This document shows, piece after piece, positions 1-8,635 of a stretch of DNA of 64,000 nt. The stretch lies in NCBI GenBank assembly GCA_942491105.1, contig CALNZX010000002.1, positions 310,001 to 374,000 on the forward strand. Reading direction: 5' to 3'. This stretch comes from JBBEAM01 sp942491105 (GTDB lineage Bacteria; Pseudomonadota; Alphaproteobacteria; Kiloniellales; DSM-21159). The translations under genes were made by a program, and so were the position numbers. The notes below the pieces were generated by a model that was not told where the DNA came from, ran no database searches, and saw only the letters and a list, made by a program, of their open reading frames with translations. How positions within the stretch are numbered: position 1 is the first letter of the stretch; the number at the start of each line of letters is the position of its first letter.

Positions 1-777
1 GTGAAGCCGCTGGAAGTGATTGGCGACACTGCGCAGAATGCCGACGGGATTGACGCCTTCCTGCAAACAGCGCCCTAGCGTACGTTCAACCTGCGGAAGA
101 TCCCCGGCACCGACGGCCAGCGCCAGGTCCGAGGTGCTCAAGGCGGCGGAGTCGCCGATACAGGCGCGTACGTCCTCGAGACCGATTTCACTGTCTTCCG
201 CGCCCTTGTAAAGCACCAGTTTTTCCAGTTCCCGGCGGGTCAGCTGGCGATCGCCCCCAAGCTGGCTGGTCAGCAGGGCCAGGGCGTCTTGCGAAACGCG
301 TAACCCGGCTTGGGAGAGGTGCGTGCGGATGGTATCCGCCAGGTCACGGCCTTCATCGCGATAACAGGCCACCGCGGCGGCGTTCTGCGCGCCTTCGAAG
401 AGCTTGCGCAGCTTGGCGCGGGCCGGCAGCTCGCCGGCTTCGATCAGCACCACGGCATCGCCGGGCGCGCCAGAGAGAAAGTCCGCAAGGACCCCGGCCA
501 GCGCATCCGTGGCGTCGCCGATGCGCAGGACCCGGCGGCTGCCGGTGAAGGAGATGGCGGCGGCTTCGTCATTCAGCCGGGCGCCGTCATCCGTAAGCTC
601 GCCGGCCGAGAGGCTGGCCACGGAGAAGGGGTCGTCGGGATCGGCGGCCAAGGCGAGCAGGGCCTGCCGGGCGCGCTCGCGCACCAAGCCGCCGTCGGGG
701 CCATAAAACAGGATTGCGCGCAGCGCGGGGTCCGGCGCCTTGCTGAAGGCATCGGCCCGGCGCGGCTCGATCTTCAT
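1..777 (-). CDS. holA: DNA polymerase III subunit delta, 3' end outside window
   Basis: Delta subunit of the clamp loader, which opens the beta clamp during replication in the cytoplasm. Read on the minus strand, the protein starts MKIEPRRADAF and continues with a HolA-like N-terminal AAA+-type region (ILFYGPDGGLVRERA near residue 22) and the later stretch QLGGDRQLTRRELEKLVLY typical of HolA. There is no proper Walker A lysine, as expected for delta, which does not bind ATP. The reading frame is open to the window edge, so the C-terminus (roughly 80-90 residues by family length) is missing. The ATG overlaps the stop of lptE as ATGA, giving translational coupling. The order leuS-lptE-holA is a common alphaproteobacterial arrangement. 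Confidence 0.93.
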   Translation of the reverse strand, partial: MKIEPRRADAFSKAPDPALRAILFYGPDGGLVRERARQALLALAADPDDPFSVASLSAGELTDDGARLNDEAAAISFTGSRRVLRIGDATDALAGVLADFLSGAPGDAVVLIEAGELPARAKLRKLFEGAQNAAAVACYRDEGRDLADTIRTHLSQAGLRVSQDALALLTSQLGGDRQLTRRELEKLVLYKGAEDSEIGLEDVRACIGDSAALSTSDLALAVGAGDLPQVERTLGRCLQEGVNPVGILRSVANHFQRLH

Positions 778-1409
778 GGCTGGAGCGTCGATCCGGCCCG
801 GGTTCGGGCGGAAGCGGCCGCCAGCTGGCCGGCTTCGCTGCGCCGAGTTTCCCGGGTGAAGAAGGCGGCGAGCTGCACCTTTATGCTGTCGGCGATTTCG
901 CGCAGCGAGGTTTCCCGCGCGCTTTGCTTGCCGGTTGCCGTGGACAGCTCGGAATCGAGCACGTTGTAGCTGTTGAAGGAGACCGCCTGGCTGCGGAACA
1001 GCACCTGGCTTCGATCCTGATTGAGCAGGCGGAACTCGCTGGTGATGCGCAGGTTGGCGCGGGTCGCGGTTTCGTCGCGCCGGATCGCCAGATCTTCCGT
1101 GCGTTCCTGAATGAAGACCATCAGGTAATAGCCGGGATCGCCGGGCTGGCCCTTCGGGTTGATCCTGTCGCGCAGCAGATTGTGCATGATCTGCCCGGTG
1201 CGGTTTTCCAGCGGCAGAATGCGCACCTGCGCCAGATAATCCGTGGCGGCCCAGTTACTGTTGGAGGGGTTTTCGCCATAGAGCGGCTGAAAGTTGCAGC
1301 CGGCCAAGGGCAGGGCCGCCGGCAGCAGCAGCGCGGCGGCCAGGGTCAGCGCGCGCAAGGCCGCGGGAGCTCTGCGCCTAGGCGACAATATTGACGACCC
1401 GATTGGCAA
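774..1409 (-). CDS. lptE: LPS-assembly lipoprotein LptE
   Basis: Outer-membrane lipoprotein that plugs the LptD barrel and helps insert LPS into the outer leaflet. The 211-residue product has a basic N-terminus, a hydrophobic stretch and a lipobox ending LAGC at about residues 35-38, followed by FQPLYG, which is characteristic of alphaproteobacterial LptE. The rest contains the family-like RDETATRANLRITSEFRL segment. The start lies inside the 3' end of leuS (about 32-bp overlap) and the stop overlaps holA, so the three genes read as one operon. No in-frame ATG lies between this start and the lipobox, which supports the overlapping start. Confidence 0.9.
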   Translation of the reverse strand: MPIGSSILSPRRRAPAALRALTLAAALLLPAALPLAGCNFQPLYGENPSNSNWAATDYLAQVRILPLENRTGQIMHNLLRDRINPKGQPGDPGYYLMVFIQERTEDLAIRRDETATRANLRITSEFRLLNQDRSQVLFRSQAVSFNSYNVLDSELSTATGKQSARETSLREIADSIKVQLAAFFTRETRRSEAGQLAAASARTRAGSTLQP

Positions 1410-4032
1410 CCACGATCACCTTGCGGATCTCCTTCTCCGCGATCGCCCGCTGTACGGCCTCGTCGGCCAGCGCGGCTTCGCGGGCAGTTTGTTCCTCGCA
1501 GTCGCGCGGCAGTTCGAGGGTTGCCCGCAGCTTGCCGTTGACTTGCACGGCAACGGTCACCTGGTCTTCCCGCGTCAGCTCGGCCGCTGCCTCGGGCCAC
1601 GCCTGCGCGACCAGCATATCTTCGTGTCCCAGGCTCCGCCACATTTCTTCGGCCAGATGCGGCATCATCGGCCCGATCAGGCGGGTGAGAATCTCCATCG
1701 CTTCGCGCAGCGCCCAGGCGCCCGCGTCGTCGCGAGGGCGAAATGCGCCGAGCGTGTTCGACAGTTCATAGAGCCGCGCGACGGCACGGTTGAAGCGGAA
1801 CTGCTCGATATCCTCGGTAACGGCCAGCACGGCTTTGTGGGCGGCCCGGCGCAGTTCCAGGGCATCCTCGGAAAAGCTCTGCGGCGCGGCGGTTCCAGCG
1901 GCCGGCAAGGCCTCGACGCAGTCCTGGCTCAGCCGCCACAGCCGCTGCAGGAAACGCCAGGCGCCCTCGACCCCGGCATCGGTCCACTCCATTTCGCGGT
2001 CCGGCGGCGAGTCCGAGAGCATGAACCAGCGCGCCGTGTCGGCGCCGAAGGTCGCGATGATGTTCTCCGGGTCGATGGTGTTGCGCTTCGACTTGCTCAT
2101 CTTCTCGACGCGCCCGACGCTGACCGGCTGGCCGTCGTTAGACACCACGCTGCCGTCGGCGTTCTTCACCACCTCTTCGGGGCTCAGCCAGCCGCCATCG
2201 GGGCCGCGGTAGGTCTCGTGGCAGATCATGCCCTGGGTAAACAGGCCGGCAAAAGGCTCGTCGACGCCGAGGTAGCCGCACTTGCGCAGGCCGCGGGTGA
2301 AAAACCGCGAGTACAGCAGATGCAGGATCGCATGCTCGATCCCGCCGATGTACTGATCGACCGGCAGCCAGTAGTCGGCCGCCGCGGCGTCCAGCGGCGC
2401 TTCGCCGCGCGGCGTCGTGAAGCGCGCGAAGTACCAGGATGAGTCGACGAAGGTATCCATGGTGTCGCTATCGCGCAGCGCGGACTTGCCGCAGCGCGGG
2501 CAAGGCACCTCGCGCCAGGCGCTGTTGCGCTCGAGCGGATTGCCCGGCTTGGAGAAATCGGCGTCCTCGGGAAGCTCGACCGGAAGCTGCTCGGCCGGTA
2601 CCGGCACCGCGCCGCAGTCGCCACAGTGGATGATGGGGATCGGCGCGCCCCAGTAGCGCTGCCGGGAGATGCCCCAGTCGCGCAGCCGGAACTGGACGTG
2701 GCCGGAACCCAGCCCCTGGGCCTCGAGATAGTCGATCGTCCGCTCGATGGCTTCGGCCGGAGCCAGGACCTTCTCGCTCAGGAAGCGGGCGTTGGTGTAG
2801 CGCACCGGCTCCTTGTCCGACTTGTCGGAAAAAGCGGTCTCCGAGATATGAAAAACCGTCTCGCCGCCGAGCGTTTGCACCGGGTTATCGGCGAAGGCGG
2901 CGGCGTGATCGCGGATTTCCTCGGGCGTGGCGTCGCGCGCGTCCAATGGGCGGTAGGTTTCGATCACCGGCAGGCCGTACTTGCGCGCGAAGTCGAGATC
3001 GCGCTGGTCGCCCGAGGGCACGCCAAAGATCGCGCCGGTTCCGTAATCCATCAGCACGAAGTTGGCGACGTAGACCGGCAGCTTCCACTCGGGGTCGAGC
3101 GGATGCAGGGCCTTGAGGCCGGTATCGTAGCCACGCTTCTCGGCGGTCTCGATGGCCTCCTCGCTGGTCCCCAGCCGGTCGCACTCGGCGACGAAGGCCG
3201 CGAGCGCAGGGTCGTTTTCGGCCAGCGCGCTCGTCAAGGGATGATGCGGCGAGAGCGCCAGGAAGGACGCGCCGTCGAGGGTATCGGGCCGTGTCGTGAA
3301 GACCTTGATGCTGCCCTCGCGCCCAGCCAGCGGAAACTGCAAATGCGCGCCGCGCGAACGGCCAATCCAGTTGCGCTGCATCAGCCGCACCTTGTCCGGC
3401 CAGCGCTCGAGGTCGCCGAGCGCTTCCAGCAGCTCGTCGGAATAGTCGGTGATCTTGGCGAACCACTGCGCCAGCTTGCGCCGCTCGACGGGGGCGCCGG
3501 AGCGCCAGCCCTTGCCGTCGATCACCTGTTCGTTGGCGAGCACCGTATGGTCGACCGGATCCCAGTTGACCCAGGATTCCTTGCGCTCGAGCAAGCCGGC
3601 GCCCAGGAAGTCGAGGAAGAGCTTCTGCTGATGCTTGTAGTAGCCGGGGTGGCAGGTCGCGATCTCCCGCGACCAGTCGATCGACAGCCCCATGGATTTG
3701 AGCTGGCCGCGCATGGTTTCGATGTTGGCGAAGGTCCAGTCGCGCGGATGCACGCCGCGTTCCATCGCGGCGTTCTCGGCCGGCAGCCCGAAGGCGTCCC
3801 AGCCCATGGGGTGCAGCACGTTGAACCCCCGCGCCCGCTTATAGCGCGCCACCACGTCGCCCATGGTGTAGTTGCGGACATGCCCCATGTGGATACGGCC
3901 CGAGGGGTAGGGAAACATCTCGAGCACGTAGTACTTCTCGCGGCCGGGTTCCTCGCGCGCGGCGAAACACGCGGCGGCCTCCCAGGCGGCCTGCCACTTA
4001 GCTTCGGTTTCCTTTGGATTGTAGCGCGTCAT
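1378..4032 (-). CDS. leuS: Leucine--tRNA ligase
   Basis: Class I aminoacyl-tRNA synthetase charging tRNA-Leu. The 884-residue length is normal. The HIGH-type motif appears as HMGHVRNYTMGD at about residues 48-59, the CP1 editing region follows (TTRPDTLDGASFLALSPHHP), and the KMSKSK catalytic loop is in the C-terminal half (VEKMSKSKRNTIDP). A zinc-finger-like Cys cluster lies at HCGDCGAVPVP and CPRCGKS. It is the first gene of leuS-lptE-holA on the minus strand. The upstream gap of 84 bp to the DUF3576 gene suggests that these are co-transcribed too. Confidence 0.98.
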   Translation of the reverse strand: MTRYNPKETEAKWQAAWEAAACFAAREEPGREKYYVLEMFPYPSGRIHMGHVRNYTMGDVVARYKRARGFNVLHPMGWDAFGLPAENAAMERGVHPRDWTFANIETMRGQLKSMGLSIDWSREIATCHPGYYKHQQKLFLDFLGAGLLERKESWVNWDPVDHTVLANEQVIDGKGWRSGAPVERRKLAQWFAKITDYSDELLEALGDLERWPDKVRLMQRNWIGRSRGAHLQFPLAGREGSIKVFTTRPDTLDGASFLALSPHHPLTSALAENDPALAAFVAECDRLGTSEEAIETAEKRGYDTGLKALHPLDPEWKLPVYVANFVLMDYGTGAIFGVPSGDQRDLDFARKYGLPVIETYRPLDARDATPEEIRDHAAAFADNPVQTLGGETVFHISETAFSDKSDKEPVRYTNARFLSEKVLAPAEAIERTIDYLEAQGLGSGHVQFRLRDWGISRQRYWGAPIPIIHCGDCGAVPVPAEQLPVELPEDADFSKPGNPLERNSAWREVPCPRCGKSALRDSDTMDTFVDSSWYFARFTTPRGEAPLDAAAADYWLPVDQYIGGIEHAILHLLYSRFFTRGLRKCGYLGVDEPFAGLFTQGMICHETYRGPDGGWLSPEEVVKNADGSVVSNDGQPVSVGRVEKMSKSKRNTIDPENIIATFGADTARWFMLSDSPPDREMEWTDAGVEGAWRFLQRLWRLSQDCVEALPAAGTAAPQSFSEDALELRRAAHKAVLAVTEDIEQFRFNRAVARLYELSNTLGAFRPRDDAGAWALREAMEILTRLIGPMMPHLAEEMWRSLGHEDMLVAQAWPEAAAELTREDQVTVAVQVNGKLRATLELPRDCEEQTAREAALADEAVQRAIAEKEIRKVIVVANRVVNIVA

Positions 4033-4116
4033 AGGAAGCTCACTCCCGGAGCGAGTCCCGGCTGGAGCGCGCCGCCGGGTCTCCGCCGCGGTTCAGGGAA
4101 GGAAAAACTGCGGGCG

Positions 4117-4692
4117 TTACTGAATCGAGGCGATTCGAAGCTGGCGCGCCCGGGTCAGAATGGCGTCCTCGAGATCGGTGCCGGTGTTGTCGGCGACCCG
4201 ATCGTCGACCCAGCTTCCCGCCGCGTTCAGCCGCTGCCGGAAGACCGAGGCCCGCACGCCGTCGGCGCGCAGCTCGCGGCCCAGGATGCGCACGTTGATC
4301 TTGAAACGCTCGTTCGGGGTTTCCGGTGGCGAATACCAGTCGGTGATGATGACGCCGCCGAAGGGGTCCGCCGAGGACAACGGCATGAAGGAAATGGTGT
4401 CGAGCGAGGCGCGCCACAGATAGGCGTTCACGCCGATGCCCGGACCGCCTTGGCCCTTCGGCGTTTCCGGCCCGCCGAAGATCTGCAGACCGTCGGGCCC
4501 GAAAATCCCGGTCGCCTTGTCGGCGTCGTAGGACGTCGTGCCGGGGCCGCGGTAGTCGTCGTCCGGGTAAACCTCGTCCGAGGAATTGCCGCCGCAGGCG
4601 ACCAGGAAAGCGGAAAGCGCCGCTGTCGCCAGAACGCCGCGCAGCCAGCTTTTCGTGGAAGCCCTGTCGATCGCCCGTGTCATCGTGCCCAT
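4117..4692 (-). CDS. DUF3576 family lipoprotein
   Basis: Conserved alphaproteobacterial lipoprotein of unknown function, 191 residues. A signal peptide with hydrophobic core is followed by a lipobox-like FLVACGG near residues 29-35, then an acidic linker (YPDDDYRGPG). The body contains the family-like segments GIGVNAYLWRASLDTISFMP and DPFGGVIITDWYSPPETPNER. It is located just upstream of leuS-lptE-holA, so a role in outer-membrane biogenesis is a reasonable inference but is not shown. Two starts are possible (this one, or an ATG three codons further in); neither has a clearly better ribosome-binding site. Confidence 0.85.
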   Translation of the reverse strand: MGTMTRAIDRASTKSWLRGVLATAALSAFLVACGGNSSDEVYPDDDYRGPGTTSYDADKATGIFGPDGLQIFGGPETPKGQGGPGIGVNAYLWRASLDTISFMPLSSADPFGGVIITDWYSPPETPNERFKINVRILGRELRADGVRASVFRQRLNAAGSWVDDRVADNTGTDLEDAILTRARQLRIASIQ

Positions 4693-4823
4693 CGCCTCAT
4701 CAATCTACTGTCTTGCGGCCAAGCGCCCCCGCCAGCCGACTCGCGCGGAAGATAGCCCGTGAAGGCAATGCGATCCAAACCTTTTCTGCGGTTTACCCTC
4801 ACGCCGCGAGGCGCGATTTGAGC

Positions 4824-6257
4824 TCACGCCGTAAGCCGCAGGGTTGCCTGCCGCGTGAAGGGCGAGAGCGCCAGGTATTCGTAGCGCAGCCCCCGTGCCG
4901 CGGCGAAGTCCTGAAAGGCACGGTACTCGTGATCCTGCCAGCCCGGATAGGCGAAGTATTCGTCGAATACCAGCACGCTGCCGGGCTCGAGCCGCGGCGC
5001 GAGGTTCTCGAGCACGCTGCAGGTCGAGGAATAGATATCGCAGTCGATATTGGCGAAGGCGACGCGCGCTTTCTGCTGGCGCAGGAAGACCGGCAGGCTG
5101 TCGTCGAACCAGCCGGGGTGCAGCCAGACGTTCGCGGGAACCTCCGGCAGCCTGCCGCCGGCATTGTAAGCGCCCTTGTCCTCGCCCGCGATCCAATCCT
5201 CGGGCAGGCCCTCGAAGGAATCGAAGCCATGTACCGGCGTGTCCTCGCCCAGGCTCTCGGCGATCATCGTGATCGAGCGGCCGGTGTAGACGCCGAACTC
5301 CAGATAGAGGCCGGAGAGGCTGCAGGCCGCGAGCGCGTGGCGCAGGTGGCTGGCTTTGAAACCGAAGGCGGGCAGCGTGGCGGTGCCCTGCTCCGCGCGA
5401 TAGGTCCAAGCCTCGCGCAGTGCCGCGGCATCCTCGGAGTTCCTCGTCGGCGGCGCGGCCAGGCCCTGGGTACCGCCCGCGAGCTGGGCCTCGGCGATTT
5501 CCAGATAGGCGGCGGCCAGGGCGTAGGCCGGGCGGCAGGCGGCGGCGCTGCGGAAGGCGCCGGCCGCGCCGGGCAGATCGCCGCTGTCATAGCGGCAGAG
5601 CCCAAGGTGCCACTGCCCGCCCGAGAGATTGGGGTCGGCCTGGATGGCCAGGCGCGCGGCGTCTTCGGACTCGGGGATCCTGCCGAGATCGCCGAGCGCC
5701 GTCGCCCGGTTATGCTGGGCCTCGGCGAAGTTCGGCTGCCGCGCCGTGATCGCATCGAGCAGAGGCAGGGCCTCGGCGGGCCGGCCGGCCCGCACCAGGG
5801 TCGCGGCCAGGGCGTTGGTCACGGCGGCCTCTTCGGGGAGCTGCGCATGCAGCCGCTGCAGCGTGGCGATGGCTTCGGGAAAACGGCGCAGCTGGCTTAG
5901 CGTCTCGGCGAGGTTATAGAGCGCGTCGGCATCCTCCGGCTGCTGGCTGAGCAGCGCCCGAAAGCCGGCCTCGGCCTCGGCGGCGCGGCCGAGGCGCAGC
6001 TGCAGCTTGGCGAGGTTGCCGCGATAGGCCAGGGCGCCGGGGTTGGCGGCGATGGCGGCCTCGATCTCGGCGACGCCCTCCTGCGCCCGGCCCTGCTGAG
6101 CCAGCGCCAGACCGAGCAGATGGTGGGCATCGGCAAGACCGGGGGAAAGCGCCAGGGCTTGGCGGTAATGCCGCTCCGCGCCCGGCCAGTCGGCGGCGCG
6201 GTGGCGCGCCAGCCCGGCTTCGAGACTCTTTCGCGGATCGTCACCGGAGACCGGCAT
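4824..6257 (-). CDS. TPR-repeat protein with C-terminal TylF/macrocin-type methyltransferase domain
   Basis: 477-residue cytosolic two-domain protein. Residues of about 10-280 are tandem TPR units (for example GLADAHHLLGLALAQQGR and DADALYNLAETLSQLRRFPE), and the remainder resembles TylF-type SAM methyltransferases: LYLEFGVYTGRSITMIAESL (glycine motif I), then HGFDSFEGLPEDW, then NIDCDIYSS and VLVFDEYF. TPR-fused enzymes of this class usually modify glycans or surface proteins; the substrate here is unknown. The frame is open further upstream, but the ATG at 6257 is preceded by a GAGGTG-type ribosome site and begins the first TPR, so I take it. It is divergent from the neighbouring 2OG oxygenase across about 195 bp. 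Confidence 0.8.
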   Translation of the reverse strand: MPVSGDDPRKSLEAGLARHRAADWPGAERHYRQALALSPGLADAHHLLGLALAQQGRAQEGVAEIEAAIAANPGALAYRGNLAKLQLRLGRAAEAEAGFRALLSQQPEDADALYNLAETLSQLRRFPEAIATLQRLHAQLPEEAAVTNALAATLVRAGRPAEALPLLDAITARQPNFAEAQHNRATALGDLGRIPESEDAARLAIQADPNLSGGQWHLGLCRYDSGDLPGAAGAFRSAAACRPAYALAAAYLEIAEAQLAGGTQGLAAPPTRNSEDAAALREAWTYRAEQGTATLPAFGFKASHLRHALAACSLSGLYLEFGVYTGRSITMIAESLGEDTPVHGFDSFEGLPEDWIAGEDKGAYNAGGRLPEVPANVWLHPGWFDDSLPVFLRQQKARVAFANIDCDIYSSTCSVLENLAPRLEPGSVLVFDEYFAYPGWQDHEYRAFQDFAAARGLRYEYLALSPFTRQATLRLTA

Positions 6258-6452
6258 CTGCACCTCGTTGCGCTTGCATTGCGCGCGGTATCCTGGCTCC
6301 GGCTCTGTTGACAGCCCTGCCCCGCGCCCCGAAAGTCGCCCTGCGTTGTCCCAGGCCGTTTGCTTTGGCCCTTTACTTACTAGCGGGCGCGCGGAAGCGG
6401 AACAAGCGGCGCCATGCCGCCGCGGCAGGAAGTCCAGGCAGGAAGCCAAGAA

Positions 6453-7085
6453 ATGCAGCTACACGATACCGGCGAGGATGTCGTCCTCGCTTTTCCCACG
6501 CCGATCTACCGGCGGCTCTGGCCGAAAACCCAGGCGTTCAACGCCGCGCTGCGCGAGATCGTTCTTGCCCGCAAGGCCGCGTCCCCCTCGACGGCGCGCA
6601 GCAACATCGGCGGCTGGCAGTCCAGCCACGACCTGATCACCTGGCCGCATCCGGAGATGAAGCAGCTTGGCGAGATGATTCACGAGGCCTTCGGCGCGGC
6701 CATGGAGCGCGAGCTCGGGCACCGGCGCTTCACCTGCCGTTTGGCGGTCAGCGCCTGGGCCAACGTCAACGCCCATGGCCACTACAATCGCCATCACACC
6801 CATGCCAACAACCATTGGTCCGGGGTTTACTACGTCGACCTCGGTCAGCCGGACAGCTCGATTTCCCCCAACGGAGCCATAGAGTTCATCGATCCGCGTC
6901 CGGCGGTCGGCGTGTTCGAGTTGGGTCCGGGCAGCGCTGTCTCGACTTGGACCCTGCAGCCGGAGGCCGGCCAGTTGCTGCTTTTCCCGAGCTGGCTGCG
7001 CCACGGGGTGCTGCCTTTCTATGGAACGGGCGAGCGAATCTCTATCGCCTTCAATCTTCGTGCGCAGGATTTCAGTCTGAACTGA
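6453..7085 (+). CDS. Putative 2OG-Fe(II) oxygenase (TIGR02466-type)
   Basis: 210-residue 2-oxoglutarate/iron-dependent oxygenase of the family defined by an N-terminal LAFPTPIYRR segment and a core close to YNRHHTHANNHWSGVYYV (about residues 112-129). The HxH and the distal WLRHGVLPFYGTGERISIAF supply the iron and 2OG ligands by family analogy. Members often occur beside TPR and sulfotransferase genes; the substrate is unknown. The start chosen has AGGAAG 8 bp upstream; an ATG 13 codons earlier lacks such a site. It immediately precedes the porin-sulfotransferase array on the same strand, with a 210-bp gap that probably holds the porin promoter. Confidence 0.82.
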   Translation: MQLHDTGEDVVLAFPTPIYRRLWPKTQAFNAALREIVLARKAASPSTARSNIGGWQSSHDLITWPHPEMKQLGEMIHEAFGAAMERELGHRRFTCRLAVSAWANVNAHGHYNRHHTHANNHWSGVYYVDLGQPDSSISPNGAIEFIDPRPAVGVFELGPGSAVSTWTLQPEAGQLLLFPSWLRHGVLPFYGTGERISIAFNLRAQDFSLN

Positions 7086-7125
7086 AGGATTTAGGCCGTA
7101 ATCTTCACCTGGCCGGGGAAAAACT

Positions 7126-7141
7126 GTTGCAAAATCGCAAC
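7126..7141. promoter_or_regulatory. A-rich-centred dyad upstream of porin 1
   Basis: GTTGC-AAAATC-GCAAC: perfect 5-bp arms around a 6-nt A-rich spacer, about 155 bp before the porin ATG. The second porin has a dyad of the same design (GTGAC-AAAAAT-GTCAC) about 137 bp before its ATG. A shared regulator is an inference; no known consensus is matched convincingly. Confidence 0.35.
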
Positions 7142-7295
7142 GGGTGGCGCCAAAGCGTTATCAATATTGCTTTTTAACGTTGCTGAGGCGCCGGCGCTTG
7201 TGAATTATGGGCGGGCAAAGTTTCGGCGGCGTTGCCGGACGCATACCACAGGCGAGTTTAGCTCGCTCCATCTGAGATTTTATGGGGGTTCTAAG

Positions 7296-8420
7296 ATGAA
7301 GAAGCTTCTTTTGGGCACGACCGCTATCGCCGCTGCGAGTTTGGTTGCTGGCCCTGCCATGGCCGAAGACGGCAAGATTTCGCTGTCGGTTGGCGGTTAC
7401 TACCAGAACATCGTCAGCTTCGTCAGCCAGGACGACGATTTTGACAACGGCGCCGCCGAGCGCGAGTTCAACCCGGTGAACGTCCGTCACGAGGGCGAAA
7501 TTCACTTCAAGGGTGAGACCACCCTGGACAACGGCCTGACGGTCGGCTTCCAGGCGCAGCTCGAGGCGATCACCCAGGGCGACCAGATGGACGAGACGTA
7601 CCTGTACTTCTCGGGCAGCTGGGGCCGCTTGGTGATGGGTTCGGAGAACTCCGCTCCCTACCTGATGGCTTATGCCGCTCCTTACGCCGGCCTGGGCATC
7701 AACTCGCCGAACTTCTTCCTGTTCTCGCCGAACACGACGAGCTACGCCGCGACCTCGGGTTACCTGAACCTGGCGTCCGACGCGAACAAGATCACCTACT
7801 TCACCCCGCGTTTCGGTGGCTTCCAGCTGGGCGTGTCCTACACCCCGAACATCGACGCGCGTGGCGGTAACCGCCAGACCTTCGGTCTGAACACCGACGA
7901 GGACGTGGAGGATTACAACCACGTGATCGGCGCTGGCGTGAACTTCGTGGAGAGCTTCAACGCGGTCGACATCGCGATCTTCGCGGGCGCCGAGTGGGCC
8001 AACCTCGAGGCCGATACCGCTGGTGATGATCGCAAGGACTACGCGGCCTATCAGGGCGGCCTGAACGTTGGCTTCGCCGGCTTCACGGTTGGCGGCTCGG
8101 TCGGCTACAACAACGCCGGCACGACCAACAACGACTTCACCGAAGACGCCTGGTTCTACGATGTTGGCGTGACCTACGGCACCGGTCCCTGGACCGTTGG
8201 CGTGACCTACAGCCACTCCGAGACCAACTTCAACGATACGAAGAAGGACGACGAGCGCGACATGATCGAAGTCGGCGCGTCCTACGCTCTGTCTCCGGGC
8301 GTCACCATCTACGGTGCCCTGCAGTACATGGACGAGGACACCTGGACTGGCTTCGGCAGCGACGAGAACAACGAAGTCGAAGGCTTCGGCGGCTCGATCG
8401 GGACCAAGCTGTCCTTCTAA
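7296..8420 (+). CDS. Outer-membrane porin (Gram-negative porin family), copy 1
   Basis: 374-residue trimeric-type general porin forming diffusion channels in the outer membrane. It has a Sec signal peptide (MKKLLLGTTAIAAASLVAGP) with an AMA cleavage site before EDGKISLSVGG, a body rich in alternating Gly/aromatic beta strands, the eyelet-like TYLYFSGSWGRLVMGSEN segment, and a C-terminal strand ending in Phe (GGSIGTKLSF) for BAM recognition. A poly-G ribosome site lies about 8 bp before the ATG. The frame is open 43 codons upstream, but only this start gives a signal peptide. The central 396 bp are about 95% identical to porin 2. Four sulfotransferase genes follow, and a strong terminator separates them. 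Confidence 0.95.
   Translation: MKKLLLGTTAIAAASLVAGPAMAEDGKISLSVGGYYQNIVSFVSQDDDFDNGAAEREFNPVNVRHEGEIHFKGETTLDNGLTVGFQAQLEAITQGDQMDETYLYFSGSWGRLVMGSENSAPYLMAYAAPYAGLGINSPNFFLFSPNTTSYAATSGYLNLASDANKITYFTPRFGGFQLGVSYTPNIDARGGNRQTFGLNTDEDVEDYNHVIGAGVNFVESFNAVDIAIFAGAEWANLEADTAGDDRKDYAAYQGGLNVGFAGFTVGGSVGYNNAGTTNNDFTEDAWFYDVGVTYGTGPWTVGVTYSHSETNFNDTKKDDERDMIEVGASYALSPGVTIYGALQYMDEDTWTGFGSDENNEVEGFGGSIGTKLSF
7461..7856 (+). repeat. Porin homogenised block, copy 1
   Basis: This 396-bp stretch aligns without gaps to 12419-12814. By hand count there are about 20 mismatches, half of them in one short loop, with a final run of about 100 identical bases. The flanking signal-peptide regions differ at roughly a quarter of positions, mostly synonymous. 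This contrast suggests gene conversion. The two copies form 4.9-kb-spaced direct repeats around the sulfotransferase array. Confidence 0.85.
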
Positions 8421-8447
8421 TACCCTTACCCAAGGGATCGAGGAAAA

Positions 8448-8472
8448 GGCGGGCCGAAAGGCCCGCCTTTTT
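8448..8472 (+). terminator. Rho-independent terminator of porin 1
   Basis: Perfect 8-bp stem GGCGGGCC/GGCCCGCC with a GAAA tetraloop, followed by five Ts, 28 bp after the porin stop. It should isolate porin transcription from the sulfotransferases downstream. Confidence 0.93.
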
Positions 8473-8635
8473 CATTTCAATGTCCTGAGGATCGCCGCGA
8501 TGCAGCGAGACTGCGGGAAAAGCTTGATTCCGCACCGCGAGGCCGGGCAGAAAGACGTGGCGGGGCCGCGGTCCCCAGAGGCGTTCTGACCGCGGCTATT
8601 TTTGGCACGAACTAAATTCAGATGGAGAGTGAACG

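Noticed and set aside
1294..4755. Long plus-strand frames opposite leuS and the DUF3576 gene
   Set aside because: No ribosome sites or domains; leuS motifs are unambiguous on the minus strand.
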